Shown here piece by piece: positions 21,950-30,885 of a DNA stretch of 32,817 nt (position 1 is the first letter of the stretch; the number at the start of each line of letters is the position of its first letter). The notes under the pieces were generated by a model. It saw nothing but the letters and a program-made list of their open reading frames with translations. It had not been told where the DNA came from and ran no database searches. Source of the DNA: Halarsenatibacter silvermanii. GTDB taxonomy: Bacteria; Bacillota; Halanaerobiia; Halanaerobiales; Halarsenatibacteraceae. The stretch lies in the NCBI RefSeq assembly GCF_900103135.1, contig NZ_FNGO01000028.1:1-32817 (forward strand), read 5' to 3'. Both the position numbers and the translations under genes were made by a program.

Positions 21950-23458
21950 ATGGATAAGCTATTTTGCGGCTTTGATCTGGGAACCTCTTCAGTGAAAGGG
22001 GCTGCATTTAACCAAAATTTCGAGCAGATATTTGAAGTGCAAAAATCTCTTTCGTTGATTAGTGAAAAAGAAAGCCAGGCTGAACTGGATCCCGAAAAGG
22101 TTTATGCAAAAACATTGACCTCACTGAAAGAATTGACAGCAAAAGCTGAAAAAAGAAGTCAAAACATAGATTTTGTTTCTTTTAGTTCAGCCTTACATTC
22201 GTTAATAGCGGTGGATAAAAATTTTGAACCTGTGACTGGTTGCCTGACCTGGGCCGACTCCCGGGCTCAGTCAGTGGTAGCCGATCTGGAAGAAATTTAT
22301 AATAATAGAGATATTTACAGCAGAACTGGATGCCCTCTGCATGCAATGTATATGCCCGCCAAAATTTATTGGCTTAAGAAAAACAAACCAGAAGTTGTTG
22401 AGAAAACGGATAAATTTATAACTATTAAAGAATATATCATATATAAACTGACGGGTGAAAAAGTAGTTGATTATTCGCTGGCCGGTGCGGGCGGAATGTT
22501 TAATATAAGAGGCCTCTGTTGGGATCATAATTTACTTGACCTTCTGGGTTTTGGCAGGGATTATTTTAATAGAACTGCAGACGGCAAATTGGAGCTGGAT
22601 TTACGGGAAAAAATTTGCGATGAATTAAATAGCGAATTCAAAATTGTTCTGGGAAGCGGCGATGGCCCGCTGGCAAATCTGGGAGCAGGGTCCTATCAAA
22701 ATAATGAATTTGTGCTAACAATTGGTACCAGCGGAGCCGTCAGGGCCTTTTCCAGCGAACCGGTAATGGATGATTCTAAAAGAACCTGGTGCTATATGCT
22801 GGATGAAGATATTTTTCTGCCCGGGGGTGCAATCAACAACGGCGGATTGGTGCTGCAGTGGCTGCGAAAACTTCTCTATGACGATAAAACGGAGGAAAAG
22901 AGTTTTTATGAGGATATTGATCGTTATATTGATGATATTGATCCTGGCAGTGAAAAACTCATGTTTCTTCCTTTTCTTGCCGGCGAGAGATCTCCGAACT
23001 GGGATGCTTCCATGAGAGCTATAATGGTGGGGCTGGGTTTAAACCATGATCGCAGGCAAATTATCAAAGCCGGATTGGAAGGAATAGTATTTAGAATGTA
23101 TTCAGTTTTTAGTGCTCTGGAAGATCTTCTCGAAAAACAAAACAGGGTGATAGCCACAGGAGGGTTTACCAGATCCGATCCATGGCTGCAGCTGCTGGCG
23201 GACATCTTTGGTAGAGAGGTTACTAGTTTTGAATCTTTTGATGCTTCAACTGCCGGAGCTGCTATGATGGGAGCGGTGTCCAGGGGATATTATGATAGTT
23301 ATATTGATATTGATCCCGCCTGGGAAGTGAAGGCTTTTAAAAAGCCTGACATGGAAAAGCACAATAAGTATCAGCAGCTTTATTCTCTTCATGAGGAAAT
23401 ATATCAAAAGAATCGGGATGTATTTGCCAGGCTGAATGAAATTGAGTTTAACTCTTGA
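21950..23458 (+). CDS. gntK: Gluconate kinase, FGGY family
   Basis: A 502-residue sugar kinase. GFDLGTSSVKGAAF (7-20) is the first phosphate-binding loop, D238 in LGSGDGPLANLG is the catalytic base, and IGTSGAVRAF and NNGGLVLQWLR belong to the ATP half. The stretch SFSSALHSLIAVD, LTWADSRAQ, then ACAGG-like ATGGFTRSDPWLQ closely follows Bacillus gluconokinase as I recall it, better than xylulokinase or glycerol kinase. It should make 6-phosphogluconate for the divergent gnd enzyme. GGGGTGTGTGAT lies ahead of the ATG. An aldolase gene follows by 27 bases. The exact aldonate phosphorylated could differ from D-gluconate. Confidence 0.85.
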   Translation: MDKLFCGFDLGTSSVKGAAFNQNFEQIFEVQKSLSLISEKESQAELDPEKVYAKTLTSLKELTAKAEKRSQNIDFVSFSSALHSLIAVDKNFEPVTGCLTWADSRAQSVVADLEEIYNNRDIYSRTGCPLHAMYMPAKIYWLKKNKPEVVEKTDKFITIKEYIIYKLTGEKVVDYSLAGAGGMFNIRGLCWDHNLLDLLGFGRDYFNRTADGKLELDLREKICDELNSEFKIVLGSGDGPLANLGAGSYQNNEFVLTIGTSGAVRAFSSEPVMDDSKRTWCYMLDEDIFLPGGAINNGGLVLQWLRKLLYDDKTEEKSFYEDIDRYIDDIDPGSEKLMFLPFLAGERSPNWDASMRAIMVGLGLNHDRRQIIKAGLEGIVFRMYSVFSALEDLLEKQNRVIATGGFTRSDPWLQLLADIFGREVTSFESFDASTAGAAMMGAVSRGYYDSYIDIDPAWEVKAFKKPDMEKHNKYQQLYSLHEEIYQKNRDVFARLNEIEFNS

Positions 23459-23485
23459 AGCTAAATAGATAGAGGTGATAAATAA

Positions 23486-24142
23486 ATGAAAAATATAAAA
23501 CGAAGAATTAAACAGGAAAAAATTATCGCTATAGTCAGAGGTGTAGAAAAGGATAAATTTAAAGCAGTAGTGGAAGCACTTTTAGCAGGTGGTGTAAACT
23601 GCATAGAGGTTACGATGAGTCCCGGTGATTCTGAAAAGACAGAGTCTGCCCTCAAGATGATTTCAATTCTGAGAGATAATTATTCGGATAGCGTTTGTCC
23701 TGGAGCAGGGACGGTAATCACTAGAGATCATCTAAATAAAGCGATCAGCGCTGGAGCGGAATACGTTATATCGCCCAGCACCCAGCCGGATTTGATAGAA
23801 GCTGCAAAAAACCTTGATAAAATTGCCATACCTGGAGCTGCCACTCCGACTGAGGCAGTTGAAGCAGAGCAGGCTGGAGCAGACTTCGTTAAATTTTTTC
23901 CTGCTGCAGCTTCCGGTTCTGGCTATATGAAAGCTTTGCAGGGACCAATATCTCATATTCCTTTTCTGGCTGTCGGAGGCATCAGCCCGGAGAATGCAGA
24001 AGACTTTTTAAAGGCAGGAGCAGCCGGGTTGGGGATAGGAGGAGGACTGGTCGACAGTGAAGCTGTAAACGCAGAAAGATTCGATGTAATCACGGAAAAA
24101 GCCGAGAAATTTAAAGAAATTATAGAAAGAAATAGAGGGTAG
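23486..24142 (+). CDS. eda: KDPG/KHG aldolase (copy 1)
   Basis: A 218-residue class I aldolase splitting 2-keto-3-deoxy-6-phospho-sugar acids to pyruvate and a triose phosphate. Key residues are in place: R18 (IVRGVE), E41 (CIEVTMS), the GAGTVI loop near 74 and Schiff-base lysine K136 (FVKFFPA). The phosphate loop GGISPENA is present. The protein shares the fold but only moderate identity with the copy at 30886, so the two may prefer different stereoisomers. GAGGTGAT lies about 8 bases before the ATG. It lies between gluconate kinase and the keto-deoxy kinase, the expected partner. Confidence 0.92.
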   Translation: MKNIKRRIKQEKIIAIVRGVEKDKFKAVVEALLAGGVNCIEVTMSPGDSEKTESALKMISILRDNYSDSVCPGAGTVITRDHLNKAISAGAEYVISPSTQPDLIEAAKNLDKIAIPGAATPTEAVEAEQAGADFVKFFPAAASGSGYMKALQGPISHIPFLAVGGISPENAEDFLKAGAAGLGIGGGLVDSEAVNAERFDVITEKAEKFKEIIERNRG

Positions 24143-24181
24143 CAGTTTTCCTTAATTTTTAGGTCAGGGCGGGTGATAAAT

Positions 24182-25174
24182 TTGCAGGATGATGTAAATA
24201 AAAGGGATAATTTATATCGGGTTTATTTTGACGTAGGTACCAGCAAAAGCCGTGGTTTTTTGCTTAAAGGTCTCAGGGTACTGGATCAAATGAAGAAAAA
24301 AATTGGGTCTAAAGATGTGGCTATCGAAGATGATCAGAAGTTATTAAAAAGAGAGATCAAAAAACTTTACAGGAATATTAAAGCCGATAACAGTTTAAAA
24401 GATAAAGATATTGAAGAAATATATCTTTCCGGAATGGTGACATCAAAATTTGGCTTTAAAGAAGTTCCTCATATTCCCACACCGGTTACAATAGAAAAAT
24501 TGGCCGAATCAATTTACAGCTATGAAGACGAAATATTCGGGCGTGATATAAATTTGATTCGAGGACTAAAAACTTTTTCCGATGACCGGGAAATAAATGC
24601 AGAAAATTTTTCAGAAATTAATAATGTTCGGGGAGAGGAGATCGAGATCTTCGGCATAGTTTCTCGATGCAGCAAAAATAAATTTCATGTATTTATGCCT
24701 GGATCCCATACACATATTGCCAGAATTGAGAACGGAGAGATAAAAGATTTGCTTTCCAGTTTCACCGGCGAGCTGTTTCAGGTTATATCAGAACACACTT
24801 TGCTTTCTCCCTCCATAGATTTGAGCTGCGAAAAATATGATGTAGAGATGTTGAAGAAGGGCTTTCAGCATTCTGAGGAGCTGGGGATGAACAGATCTCT
24901 TTACCTGATCAATACCATGCAGATGTTTACTGATATAGACAAAAATAAGAAAACTTCTTATCTGGAAGGCATAATACTGGGAGATTTGATAAGGCTTTTC
25001 AGACGCCGGTGGCCGGATGCCCAAGACGTCATGGTAGCGGCAAAACCAGCCCTGGGTTTTGCCTACGAAAAGCTGCTGGAGAATTATGATTACAATATTG
25101 TTGAGTTTAATTGTGAAAGTGAACTTTCCGTTGAAGGATTTAAGATGATATTAAATTATCTCTGGCAGCGATGA
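24182..25174 (+). CDS. dgoK: 2-dehydro-3-deoxygalactonokinase (DgoK family)
   Basis: A kinase of about 330 residues. Its N-terminal loop FDVGTSKSRGFLL binds phosphate, and the middle motifs FMPGSHTHIARIENGEI (about 171-187) and SSFTGELFQVISEH (about 192-205) match the DgoK signature MPGTHxKW...TGELxxLL. Members phosphorylate 2-keto-3-deoxygalactonate (or gluconate) at C6, feeding the adjacent KDPG/KHG aldolase. The start is uncertain: GTG at 24173 or TTG at 24182; I prefer TTG because GGGTGAT lies 5 bases before it. The kinase-plus-aldolase pair is the galactonate/De Ley-Doudoroff end of the pathway. No dehydratase to make its substrate is in the window. Confidence 0.82.
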   Translation: MQDDVNKRDNLYRVYFDVGTSKSRGFLLKGLRVLDQMKKKIGSKDVAIEDDQKLLKREIKKLYRNIKADNSLKDKDIEEIYLSGMVTSKFGFKEVPHIPTPVTIEKLAESIYSYEDEIFGRDINLIRGLKTFSDDREINAENFSEINNVRGEEIEIFGIVSRCSKNKFHVFMPGSHTHIARIENGEIKDLLSSFTGELFQVISEHTLLSPSIDLSCEKYDVEMLKKGFQHSEELGMNRSLYLINTMQMFTDIDKNKKTSYLEGIILGDLIRLFRRRWPDAQDVMVAAKPALGFAYEKLLENYDYNIVEFNCESELSVEGFKMILNYLWQR

Positions 25175-25221
25175 ATTTCGGGGTAATATAACAGCATTAA
25201 GATCAGGAAGGAGGAGATTTT

Positions 25222-26511
25222 TTGTTGGTTAAAACTTGCAGCAGCGATGATGACGGGGGAATTACACGGAATGAACTAAAAGAAATTATATCAGAATACA
25301 TCGAGAAAAAAGTTGCCGGAAAAAATAAAATTCTAATTATTCCTCCTGATGGCACTCGTTTTCACTCCGGTGCAGGTATGATTACGGAAATGATCTACAA
25401 AAAATTAAAAGAAAATCAGGAAATAGAAATCGATATAATGCCAGCCCTGGGAACTCACGAGCCGATGGGCAAAAAGGCTTTAAAGAATATGTTTGGTGAT
25501 ATACCGTATGAGAATTTCATCAGACATAGATGGCGCAAGGATACAGTTAAAATCGGTGAAATTTCCAGGGATTACCTGGCAGAGTTATCCGAAGGAAGAT
25601 TTGCTGATTCCATCGAGGTAAAGATAAATGAAAAAGTAGTGATGGGAGATTATGATCGAATTATTTCTATCGGTCAGGTGCAGCCTCATGTAGTGGTTGG
25701 AATGGCAAATTACACAAAAAATATTGTAGTTGGCTGTGGCGGTGAAGAAATAATAAATAAATCTCATTATCTGGGAGCTGTATATGGGCTGGAGAGATTG
25801 ATCGGCAGAGATCATTCTCCTGTTAGAAAATTATATGATCGCATTCAGAAAAACATGTTCTCCGATCTTCCTCTGGACTATGTTTTAACTGTTAATAGAT
25901 CTCATATTAATCAGGATAGAGGTCTTTCTGATATACTGGGGATTTTTATTGGCGATGATAGAGAAACTTTTTCCAGGGCGGTTAATTTAAGCCAGCAAAA
26001 TAATATAAATTATTTTGATAAACCCATTCAAAAATTTGTTGTCTATCTCGATCCTGACGAGTTTTCCAGCACCTGGCTGGGTAATAAAGCTATTTATCGC
26101 ACCAGGCTGGCTGTGGCGGATGGCGGTGAAATAATTATTGCTGCTCCAGGATTGAAAACAATTGGTGAGGACGAAGAGTTCGATAGAATAATAAGGAAAT
26201 ATGGTTATATAAATAAGAAAAAAGCAATGAAATTGACCGAACAAAATGAAGATTTACAGGAGAATCTGGCGGTGGCTGCTCATTTGATTCACGGATCACC
26301 TGAAGGGCGTTTTAAAGTGACATATGCCTGTAATCCTGAATTCAGCTCTGAAATCAAAAATGTTAACTATAACCATATTCCTTTAAACCAGGCTGAAGAT
26401 AAATACGAGATTGAAAGTTTAGAGCCCGGATTCAATGAGATCAATGGAGAGAAAATTTATTATATAGAGAATCCCGCGACGGGTGTGTGGGTATATCAGG
26501 AGAGATTTTAA
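25222..26511 (+). CDS. LarA-type nickel-pincer racemase/epimerase homologue (DUF2088)
   Basis: A 429-residue protein beginning at a TTG with AGGAAGGAGGAG just upstream. DGTR (D43, R46), GTHEPM (H79), QPHVVVG (H156), K166 and H182 fit the lactate racemase LarA set D72, R75, H108, H174, K184 and H200: spacings D-R 3, D-H 36, H-K 10 and K-H 16 agree; only the H-H spacing differs (77 against 66). LarA binds its nickel pincer nucleotide through the lysine and nickel through the last histidine. Relatives include racemases of several 2-hydroxyacids and a gluconate 2-epimerase. Between gluconate kinase genes and TRAP carriers, C2 epimerisation of an aldonate is the likeliest task. larB, larC and larE are not in the window. 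Confidence 0.82.
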   Translation: MLVKTCSSDDDGGITRNELKEIISEYIEKKVAGKNKILIIPPDGTRFHSGAGMITEMIYKKLKENQEIEIDIMPALGTHEPMGKKALKNMFGDIPYENFIRHRWRKDTVKIGEISRDYLAELSEGRFADSIEVKINEKVVMGDYDRIISIGQVQPHVVVGMANYTKNIVVGCGGEEIINKSHYLGAVYGLERLIGRDHSPVRKLYDRIQKNMFSDLPLDYVLTVNRSHINQDRGLSDILGIFIGDDRETFSRAVNLSQQNNINYFDKPIQKFVVYLDPDEFSSTWLGNKAIYRTRLAVADGGEIIIAAPGLKTIGEDEEFDRIIRKYGYINKKKAMKLTEQNEDLQENLAVAAHLIHGSPEGRFKVTYACNPEFSSEIKNVNYNHIPLNQAEDKYEIESLEPGFNEINGEKIYYIENPATGVWVYQERF

Positions 26512-26679
26512 GATTCTTATATTTGTTTTGTTATGATTTGAATTTAGCAATAAAATGTAAAATAAAGGGGGGATGAGTTATCGTTTGGTGATAATTAAGA
26601 ACGAAATCTTTTGGCAGGGTTGGTAACTATTTTAGAAAAAACACTTATATAATCATTTAATCAAAAGGAGGAGATTTAA

Positions 26680-27711
26680 ATGAAAATGAAAGGCAAATTG
26701 GCAATATTTTTAGTTTTTGCTTTGGCTTTTGGTTTTGCATTTTATGGTGGGGATGGAGTCCAGGCGGCAGAATATAATATTAGGGCAGGTATAGGTTTTG
26801 ATGATCAGTCTGCCTCATATGCTGGGCTACAAAAATTTAAGGATATGGTAGAGGATAAAAGTGAAGGCAGAATAGAAGTTGAAATTCATCCGGGAGCTGC
26901 TCTAGGTGATGATATAGAAATGATGGAAAATCTTCAGAGGGGAGTTCAAGAAGTTACTGTTCCTTCCACGGCTCCAATAACTGGTTTTGTTGAAGATTTT
27001 GCAATTTTTGATCTCCCTTTCTTGATTCCAAATTATGAAACGGCAGATTATATTTTAGACGGTGTTATTGGCCAAGAATTACTTGAACAACTGGAAGATG
27101 TAGGAATAATTGGAGTTACTTATTGGGAAAATGGGTTTAGACAATTAACTAACAACGAAAGGCCAGTTGAAAGTGTCGAAGATATGGAAGGACTTTCTAT
27201 AAGAACTATGGAGAATGAGATTCATTTAGATGCTTTTGAAGAAATGGGAGCATCTCCTAGCCCTATGGCTTTTGGAGAACTTTTTTCGGCCCTTGAGGCT
27301 GGAGTTGTAGACGGGCAGGAAAATGCATTTGCCACTATCAACTTTCAGCATTTCTATGAAGTCCAACAATATGTAACAGATACAGGTCATATATACAATC
27401 CATTAGTTTTCATGATAAGCGAGGAATTTTATAATGAACTTCCTTCAGATCTCCAAGATGTTGTAATAAAATCTGCTGAAGAAGCAGGGATTTATCAAAG
27501 AGAGCTGAAAAGAAACATGCATGAAGCAGCTAAAGAGGACCTGCAAGATAGAGATGACACTGAAGTTACGGTTTTAACTGAAGAGGCTAGAGAAGGATTT
27601 AGAGAAGCTGTAGAACCGGTATATGAAAATTATGAAGAACAAATAGGGGAAGAATTCATTGAAAGAGTTCAAAATAGAATAGAAGAATGGCAAGATATAC
27701 AGGATATCTAA
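26680..27711 (+). CDS. dctP: TRAP transporter substrate-binding protein DctP (system 2)
   Basis: A 343-residue secreted binding protein: signal peptide MKMKGKLAIFLVFALAFGFA... with likely cleavage after VQA (residue 29). The fold carries GRIEVEIHPGAALGDD, then TYWENGFRQLTNNERPV and the carboxylate-binding GLSIRTM with R175; N215 (DGQENAFATI) is the second conserved contact. The tail is highly acidic and helical. It differs clearly from system 1 in the pocket, so the ligands probably differ. AAGGAGGAG precedes the ATG. The 168 bases upstream hold no gene I trust; a TATATAAT at about 26646-26653 could be a -10 but lacks a good -35. A hairpin follows at 27731. Confidence 0.93.
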   Translation: MKMKGKLAIFLVFALAFGFAFYGGDGVQAAEYNIRAGIGFDDQSASYAGLQKFKDMVEDKSEGRIEVEIHPGAALGDDIEMMENLQRGVQEVTVPSTAPITGFVEDFAIFDLPFLIPNYETADYILDGVIGQELLEQLEDVGIIGVTYWENGFRQLTNNERPVESVEDMEGLSIRTMENEIHLDAFEEMGASPSPMAFGELFSALEAGVVDGQENAFATINFQHFYEVQQYVTDTGHIYNPLVFMISEEFYNELPSDLQDVVIKSAEEAGIYQRELKRNMHEAAKEDLQDRDDTEVTVLTEEAREGFREAVEPVYENYEEQIGEEFIERVQNRIEEWQDIQDI

Positions 27712-27730
27712 GATATTTGAAAGTGTTTAA

Positions 27731-27767
27731 TTAGTGGGGCAGTAGAACAGTAAAGCTGCCCCACTAA
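27731..27767 (+). terminator. Hairpin between dctP and dctQ (system 2)
   Basis: TTAGTGGGGCAG (27731-27742) and CTGCCCCACTAA (27756-27767) are perfect 12-bp complements with a 13-base loop, followed by AATTATCCC. The lack of a long T run favours partial termination or protection of the dctP message. It matches the position of the hairpin in system 1, though the sequences are unrelated. Confidence 0.65.
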
Positions 27768-27830
27768 AATTATCCCAACTATATTTATATAATTATTAAG
27801 AACCGATAATTTAATTTTGGGTGTGTTAAT

Positions 27831-28328
27831 ATGGAAATAATAAAAAATATATATTATAAATTTAGAAAAACCCTGAAATTTTTATTTAGATTGTTATTAG
27901 CTGTCAATGTAATAATAATAATTTCAATAGTAAATTTACAGGTCTTTTATAGATATGTCCTTTCTTCTTCTTTGCCTTGGGTAGATGAGTTATCAAGGTT
28001 TGTTTTCATATGGATAGGCTTCATAGGGGCAGCAGTGGCTCATGAAAAAGACAAACATATTGGTTTAGTGCTTTTGTTAAATAAGTTATCAAAAAGAAGC
28101 AAACGTATTTTACAATTTATAAATGAAATAATAATTTTCATAGCGGTTGTTGTCTTAATGATTTACGGTTATGAATCTGCAATTACAGCTAGACATACAT
28201 CTCCAGCACTTCATATAACAATGATGTGGGTTTATATGTGCGTTCCTATTGCTGGGGTGTATCTTATTTTAGTCAGTGCTGAAAATATGGCGGATAAAAT
28301 TATACAAATAGTTAAGAAGGGTGATTAA
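27831..28328 (+). CDS. dctQ: TRAP transporter small permease DctQ (system 2)
   Basis: A 165-residue four-helix protein. The signature RYVLSSSLPWVDELSRFVFIWIGFIG follows helix 1, with the conserved W-x-DE and the R before the second helix, then HEKDKHIGLVLLL. It assembles with the large permease whose GTG start lies one base past its stop. GGGTGTG about 8 bases upstream supports the ATG. The DNA here is markedly AT-rich compared with the kinase and aldolase genes. Confidence 0.92.
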   Translation: MEIIKNIYYKFRKTLKFLFRLLLAVNVIIIISIVNLQVFYRYVLSSSLPWVDELSRFVFIWIGFIGAAVAHEKDKHIGLVLLLNKLSKRSKRILQFINEIIIFIAVVVLMIYGYESAITARHTSPALHITMMWVYMCVPIAGVYLILVSAENMADKIIQIVKKGD

Positions 28329-28329
28329 G

Positions 28330-29616
28330 GTGACTGTACTTGGACTATTTTTGTTGTTTTTATTTATCTTTACCTTTATGGGAGTACCTATCGTGTTTAG
28401 TTTGACTATTTCAAATATATTATTAATAATCTGGCTGGACTTTCCTCTGGATATAATTGCAACAGAAGCAATATCTGGGATTAATGAGTTTTCACTGTTA
28501 GCAGTTCCTTTTTTTATATTTGTAGGTAAAATAATGAATGCAGGAGGAATAGCACAGAAGTTAGTGGATTTTGCTGACGCTTTAGTTGGTTTCATAACAG
28601 GTGGTTTAGGACATGTCAATGTACTAGCGAGTATGTTCTTTGGAGGAGTATCGGCTTCAGCAATCGCTGATACTGCAGCAATTGGCGGAATAATGATCCC
28701 CCAGATGGTTAGAGAAAATTATTCTCCGGAATATTCTGGTGGTATAACTGCTTCATCAGCAGTAATAGGCATAATCATACCTCCTAGCATACCTTTCATT
28801 CTATATGGTATTACTACAGGCACATCAATTAGTCAGTTGTTTGTAGGTGGAATAATTCCTGGCATTATGGTAGGGTTTGCTCTTATGACAACTAATTATA
28901 TTCTATCAAAGAAAAATAGATTTGGAAAAGCTTCTGAACAAAGAAAATTTAATATTAAAAAAGTTTTAAAATCTTTTAAAATAGCTTTTTTTCCGCTTTT
29001 ACTTCCATTTGTTATTGTCTTTGGAATTTTATCGGGAATTTTTACAGCAACTGAAGCTGGAGCTATAGCTTCTTTTCTGGGATTTATTTTATCTGCCTTT
29101 GTATATCGTGAAGTTGGAATAAGAGGTCTTATTGATATAATAATAGAGACAGGAGAAACTTCGGCAGTAGTTATAATTATAGCAGCCATGGCTTCCGTCA
29201 CGGCTTATTTATTAACTATTTCAGGTGTGCCTCATTCTATGGCAGAGTTTATCGGAGGAAATGTCGAAACAAGAATAGCATTACTTTTAATGACAAACAT
29301 TTTACTCCTTTTTACAGGAGCGATCCTGGACTTGACTCCAGCAATATTAATTTTTGCGCCAATTCTCGCTCCTGTAATGAGAGAATTCGGCATTTCAACT
29401 GTTTATTTTGGAGTTATTATGGGTATGAACTTAGGTATTGGTCTTATCACTCCTCCAGTCGGGACAGTTCTTTATGTTGCTTGTGGTGTTGCAGATGTTG
29501 AAATGGAAAAACTTGTTAAATCAACAATACCTTTCTTGTTTGTCTTGATTGCAGTATTATTAACTCTAGTTTTTTTTCCGCAGATAGTAATGTTTTTGCC
29601 TTCAATGATGCAATAG
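28330..29616 (+). CDS. dctM: TRAP transporter large permease DctM (system 2)
   Basis: About 428 residues with 11-12 helices and the DctM motifs MGVPIVFSLTI, SASAIADTAAIGG, GIIIPPSIPFILYG, GIFTATEAGAIASFLG and LITPPVGTVLYVA. I choose the GTG at 28330: it places GVPI at residue 18, exactly as GIPI in system 1, and GGGTGAT precedes it as in that gene. A GTG at 28321 would overlap dctQ. The paralogous carrier may import a second sugar acid or isomer for the same pathway. The URO-D-like gene begins 29 bases after its stop. Confidence 0.93.
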   Translation: MTVLGLFLLFLFIFTFMGVPIVFSLTISNILLIIWLDFPLDIIATEAISGINEFSLLAVPFFIFVGKIMNAGGIAQKLVDFADALVGFITGGLGHVNVLASMFFGGVSASAIADTAAIGGIMIPQMVRENYSPEYSGGITASSAVIGIIIPPSIPFILYGITTGTSISQLFVGGIIPGIMVGFALMTTNYILSKKNRFGKASEQRKFNIKKVLKSFKIAFFPLLLPFVIVFGILSGIFTATEAGAIASFLGFILSAFVYREVGIRGLIDIIIETGETSAVVIIIAAMASVTAYLLTISGVPHSMAEFIGGNVETRIALLLMTNILLLFTGAILDLTPAILIFAPILAPVMREFGISTVYFGVIMGMNLGIGLITPPVGTVLYVACGVADVEMEKLVKSTIPFLFVLIAVLLTLVFFPQIVMFLPSMMQ

Positions 29617-29645
29617 ACATTAAAATTAAATAGGAGGGGAAAAAG

Positions 29646-30782
29646 ATGAGTTTTGAAATTACGTCTCGAAAAAGAATAATTAAAGCATTAAATCACGAAG
29701 AGCCGGATGAAGTTCCTGTAGATTTTGGCGCTACAATGAATTCCAGCATCGTCAAAGAGGGATATATTAATCTCTGTGAATATTTAGATATACCTGCTGA
29801 AGATCCCAAATTTATAAATAGAATGATGAGGTCTGTTGAGGTCAAGGATCAACTTCTGGATTATTTTTCAGTTGATGTGCGCGGTGTATTCCCTGAAACC
29901 ACGGCTGAAATTGAGTGGATTGAAGATGATATATACCGAGATCACTGGGGCCTGGAATGGGAGAAAAACAAATATTATTACGAACTGAGAAAAAGTCCTC
30001 TGGCGGGAAACATCTCTGAGTCCGATATTGATAGGTATGACTGGCCTGATCCTAAAAATATTGAGATAGAAGACCTCAATAAAAAGATAGATTATTTAAG
30101 AGGAGAATATGATTCTGCTTTGATTATGAGTCTTCCATCCTGTTTCATCCATACCAGTCAATATTTGCGAGGTTTTGAAGAATGGTATCTGGATTGTGCA
30201 GCCAATCCTGAGCTGTTGACTTATTTATTTGATAGAATTCTGGAAATAAATTTGGAGATCTCCCGTAAAATCTTGCAGCAGGCCGGTGACAGAGCAGATA
30301 TAATCAAATTTGCAGATGATCTTGGTTCCCAGAGAGGACTGCAAATCTCCCCTGAATTTTTCAGAACCCATATAAAACCCAGATTTAAAAGATATGTGGA
30401 TCAAATTCGTGAGTTTGTGGATGATCCCAAAGTATTCATCCACAGCTGCGGTTCAATAGAACCTATTCTGACGGATTTTATCGAAATAGGTATAGATATA
30501 ATCAATCCAGTTCAGATCTCTGCTGAAGAAATGGCTCCGGAGAAGCTGAAAAATGAATACGGCGATCAACTCTCATTTTGGGGGGCAGTAGATACCCAAA
30601 AAGTGTTAAGAACTGAATCTCCAGCCGCTGTCAGGAAAGAGGTGGAAAGATTGGTGAAAATTTTGGGAGAAGGCGGGGGATTTGTACTTGGAGCCGTGCA
30701 CAATATTCAGCCTGATGTTCCTCCGGAGAACATAGAAGCCATGTTCCTGCATGCTAAAGAGTTTAGCAAAAGCTTTTATTAA
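29646..30782 (+). CDS. Uroporphyrinogen decarboxylase (URO-D) superfamily protein of unknown reaction
   Basis: A 378-residue TIM-barrel protein of the URO-D/MtaA/CmuA superfamily. Landmarks are SRKRIIKALNHEEPDEVPVDFG (7-28), KFADDLGSQRGLQISPEFF (221-239), IHSCGS with H266 and C268, and AVHNIQPDVPPENI (349-362). It lacks the haem-enzyme N-terminal arginine motif, so it is not HemE. In methyltransferase relatives zinc is held by H-x-C and a second distant cysteine; here no cysteine follows C268, while H351 lies near the expected place. AGGAGG precedes the ATG. Its position between TRAP 2 and an aldolase suggests a step in sugar-acid breakdown, but no reaction has been assigned that I know of. 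Confidence 0.82.
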   Translation: MSFEITSRKRIIKALNHEEPDEVPVDFGATMNSSIVKEGYINLCEYLDIPAEDPKFINRMMRSVEVKDQLLDYFSVDVRGVFPETTAEIEWIEDDIYRDHWGLEWEKNKYYYELRKSPLAGNISESDIDRYDWPDPKNIEIEDLNKKIDYLRGEYDSALIMSLPSCFIHTSQYLRGFEEWYLDCAANPELLTYLFDRILEINLEISRKILQQAGDRADIIKFADDLGSQRGLQISPEFFRTHIKPRFKRYVDQIREFVDDPKVFIHSCGSIEPILTDFIEIGIDIINPVQISAEEMAPEKLKNEYGDQLSFWGAVDTQKVLRTESPAAVRKEVERLVKILGEGGGFVLGAVHNIQPDVPPENIEAMFLHAKEFSKSFY

Positions 30783-30885
30783 GAGTGGTCTGTGATTAAT
30801 TTGTTATCAGCTGTAATTTAAATGACCAGAAGTAAAAAGCTATTTTCAAATCATAATACTAAATCATGATATGGAGGTATTTAAA

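Noticed and set aside
26575-26628. A possible leader peptide (MSYRLVIIKNEIFWQGW) upstream of the second dctP.
   Set aside because: The G run touches the ATG directly, leaving no spacing for ribosome binding, and there is no attenuator structure after it.
29646-30782. Annotation as HemE uroporphyrinogen decarboxylase.
   Set aside because: The HemE N-terminal arginine motif is missing, the protein has an HSCG site typical of other branches, and no haem genes are nearby.
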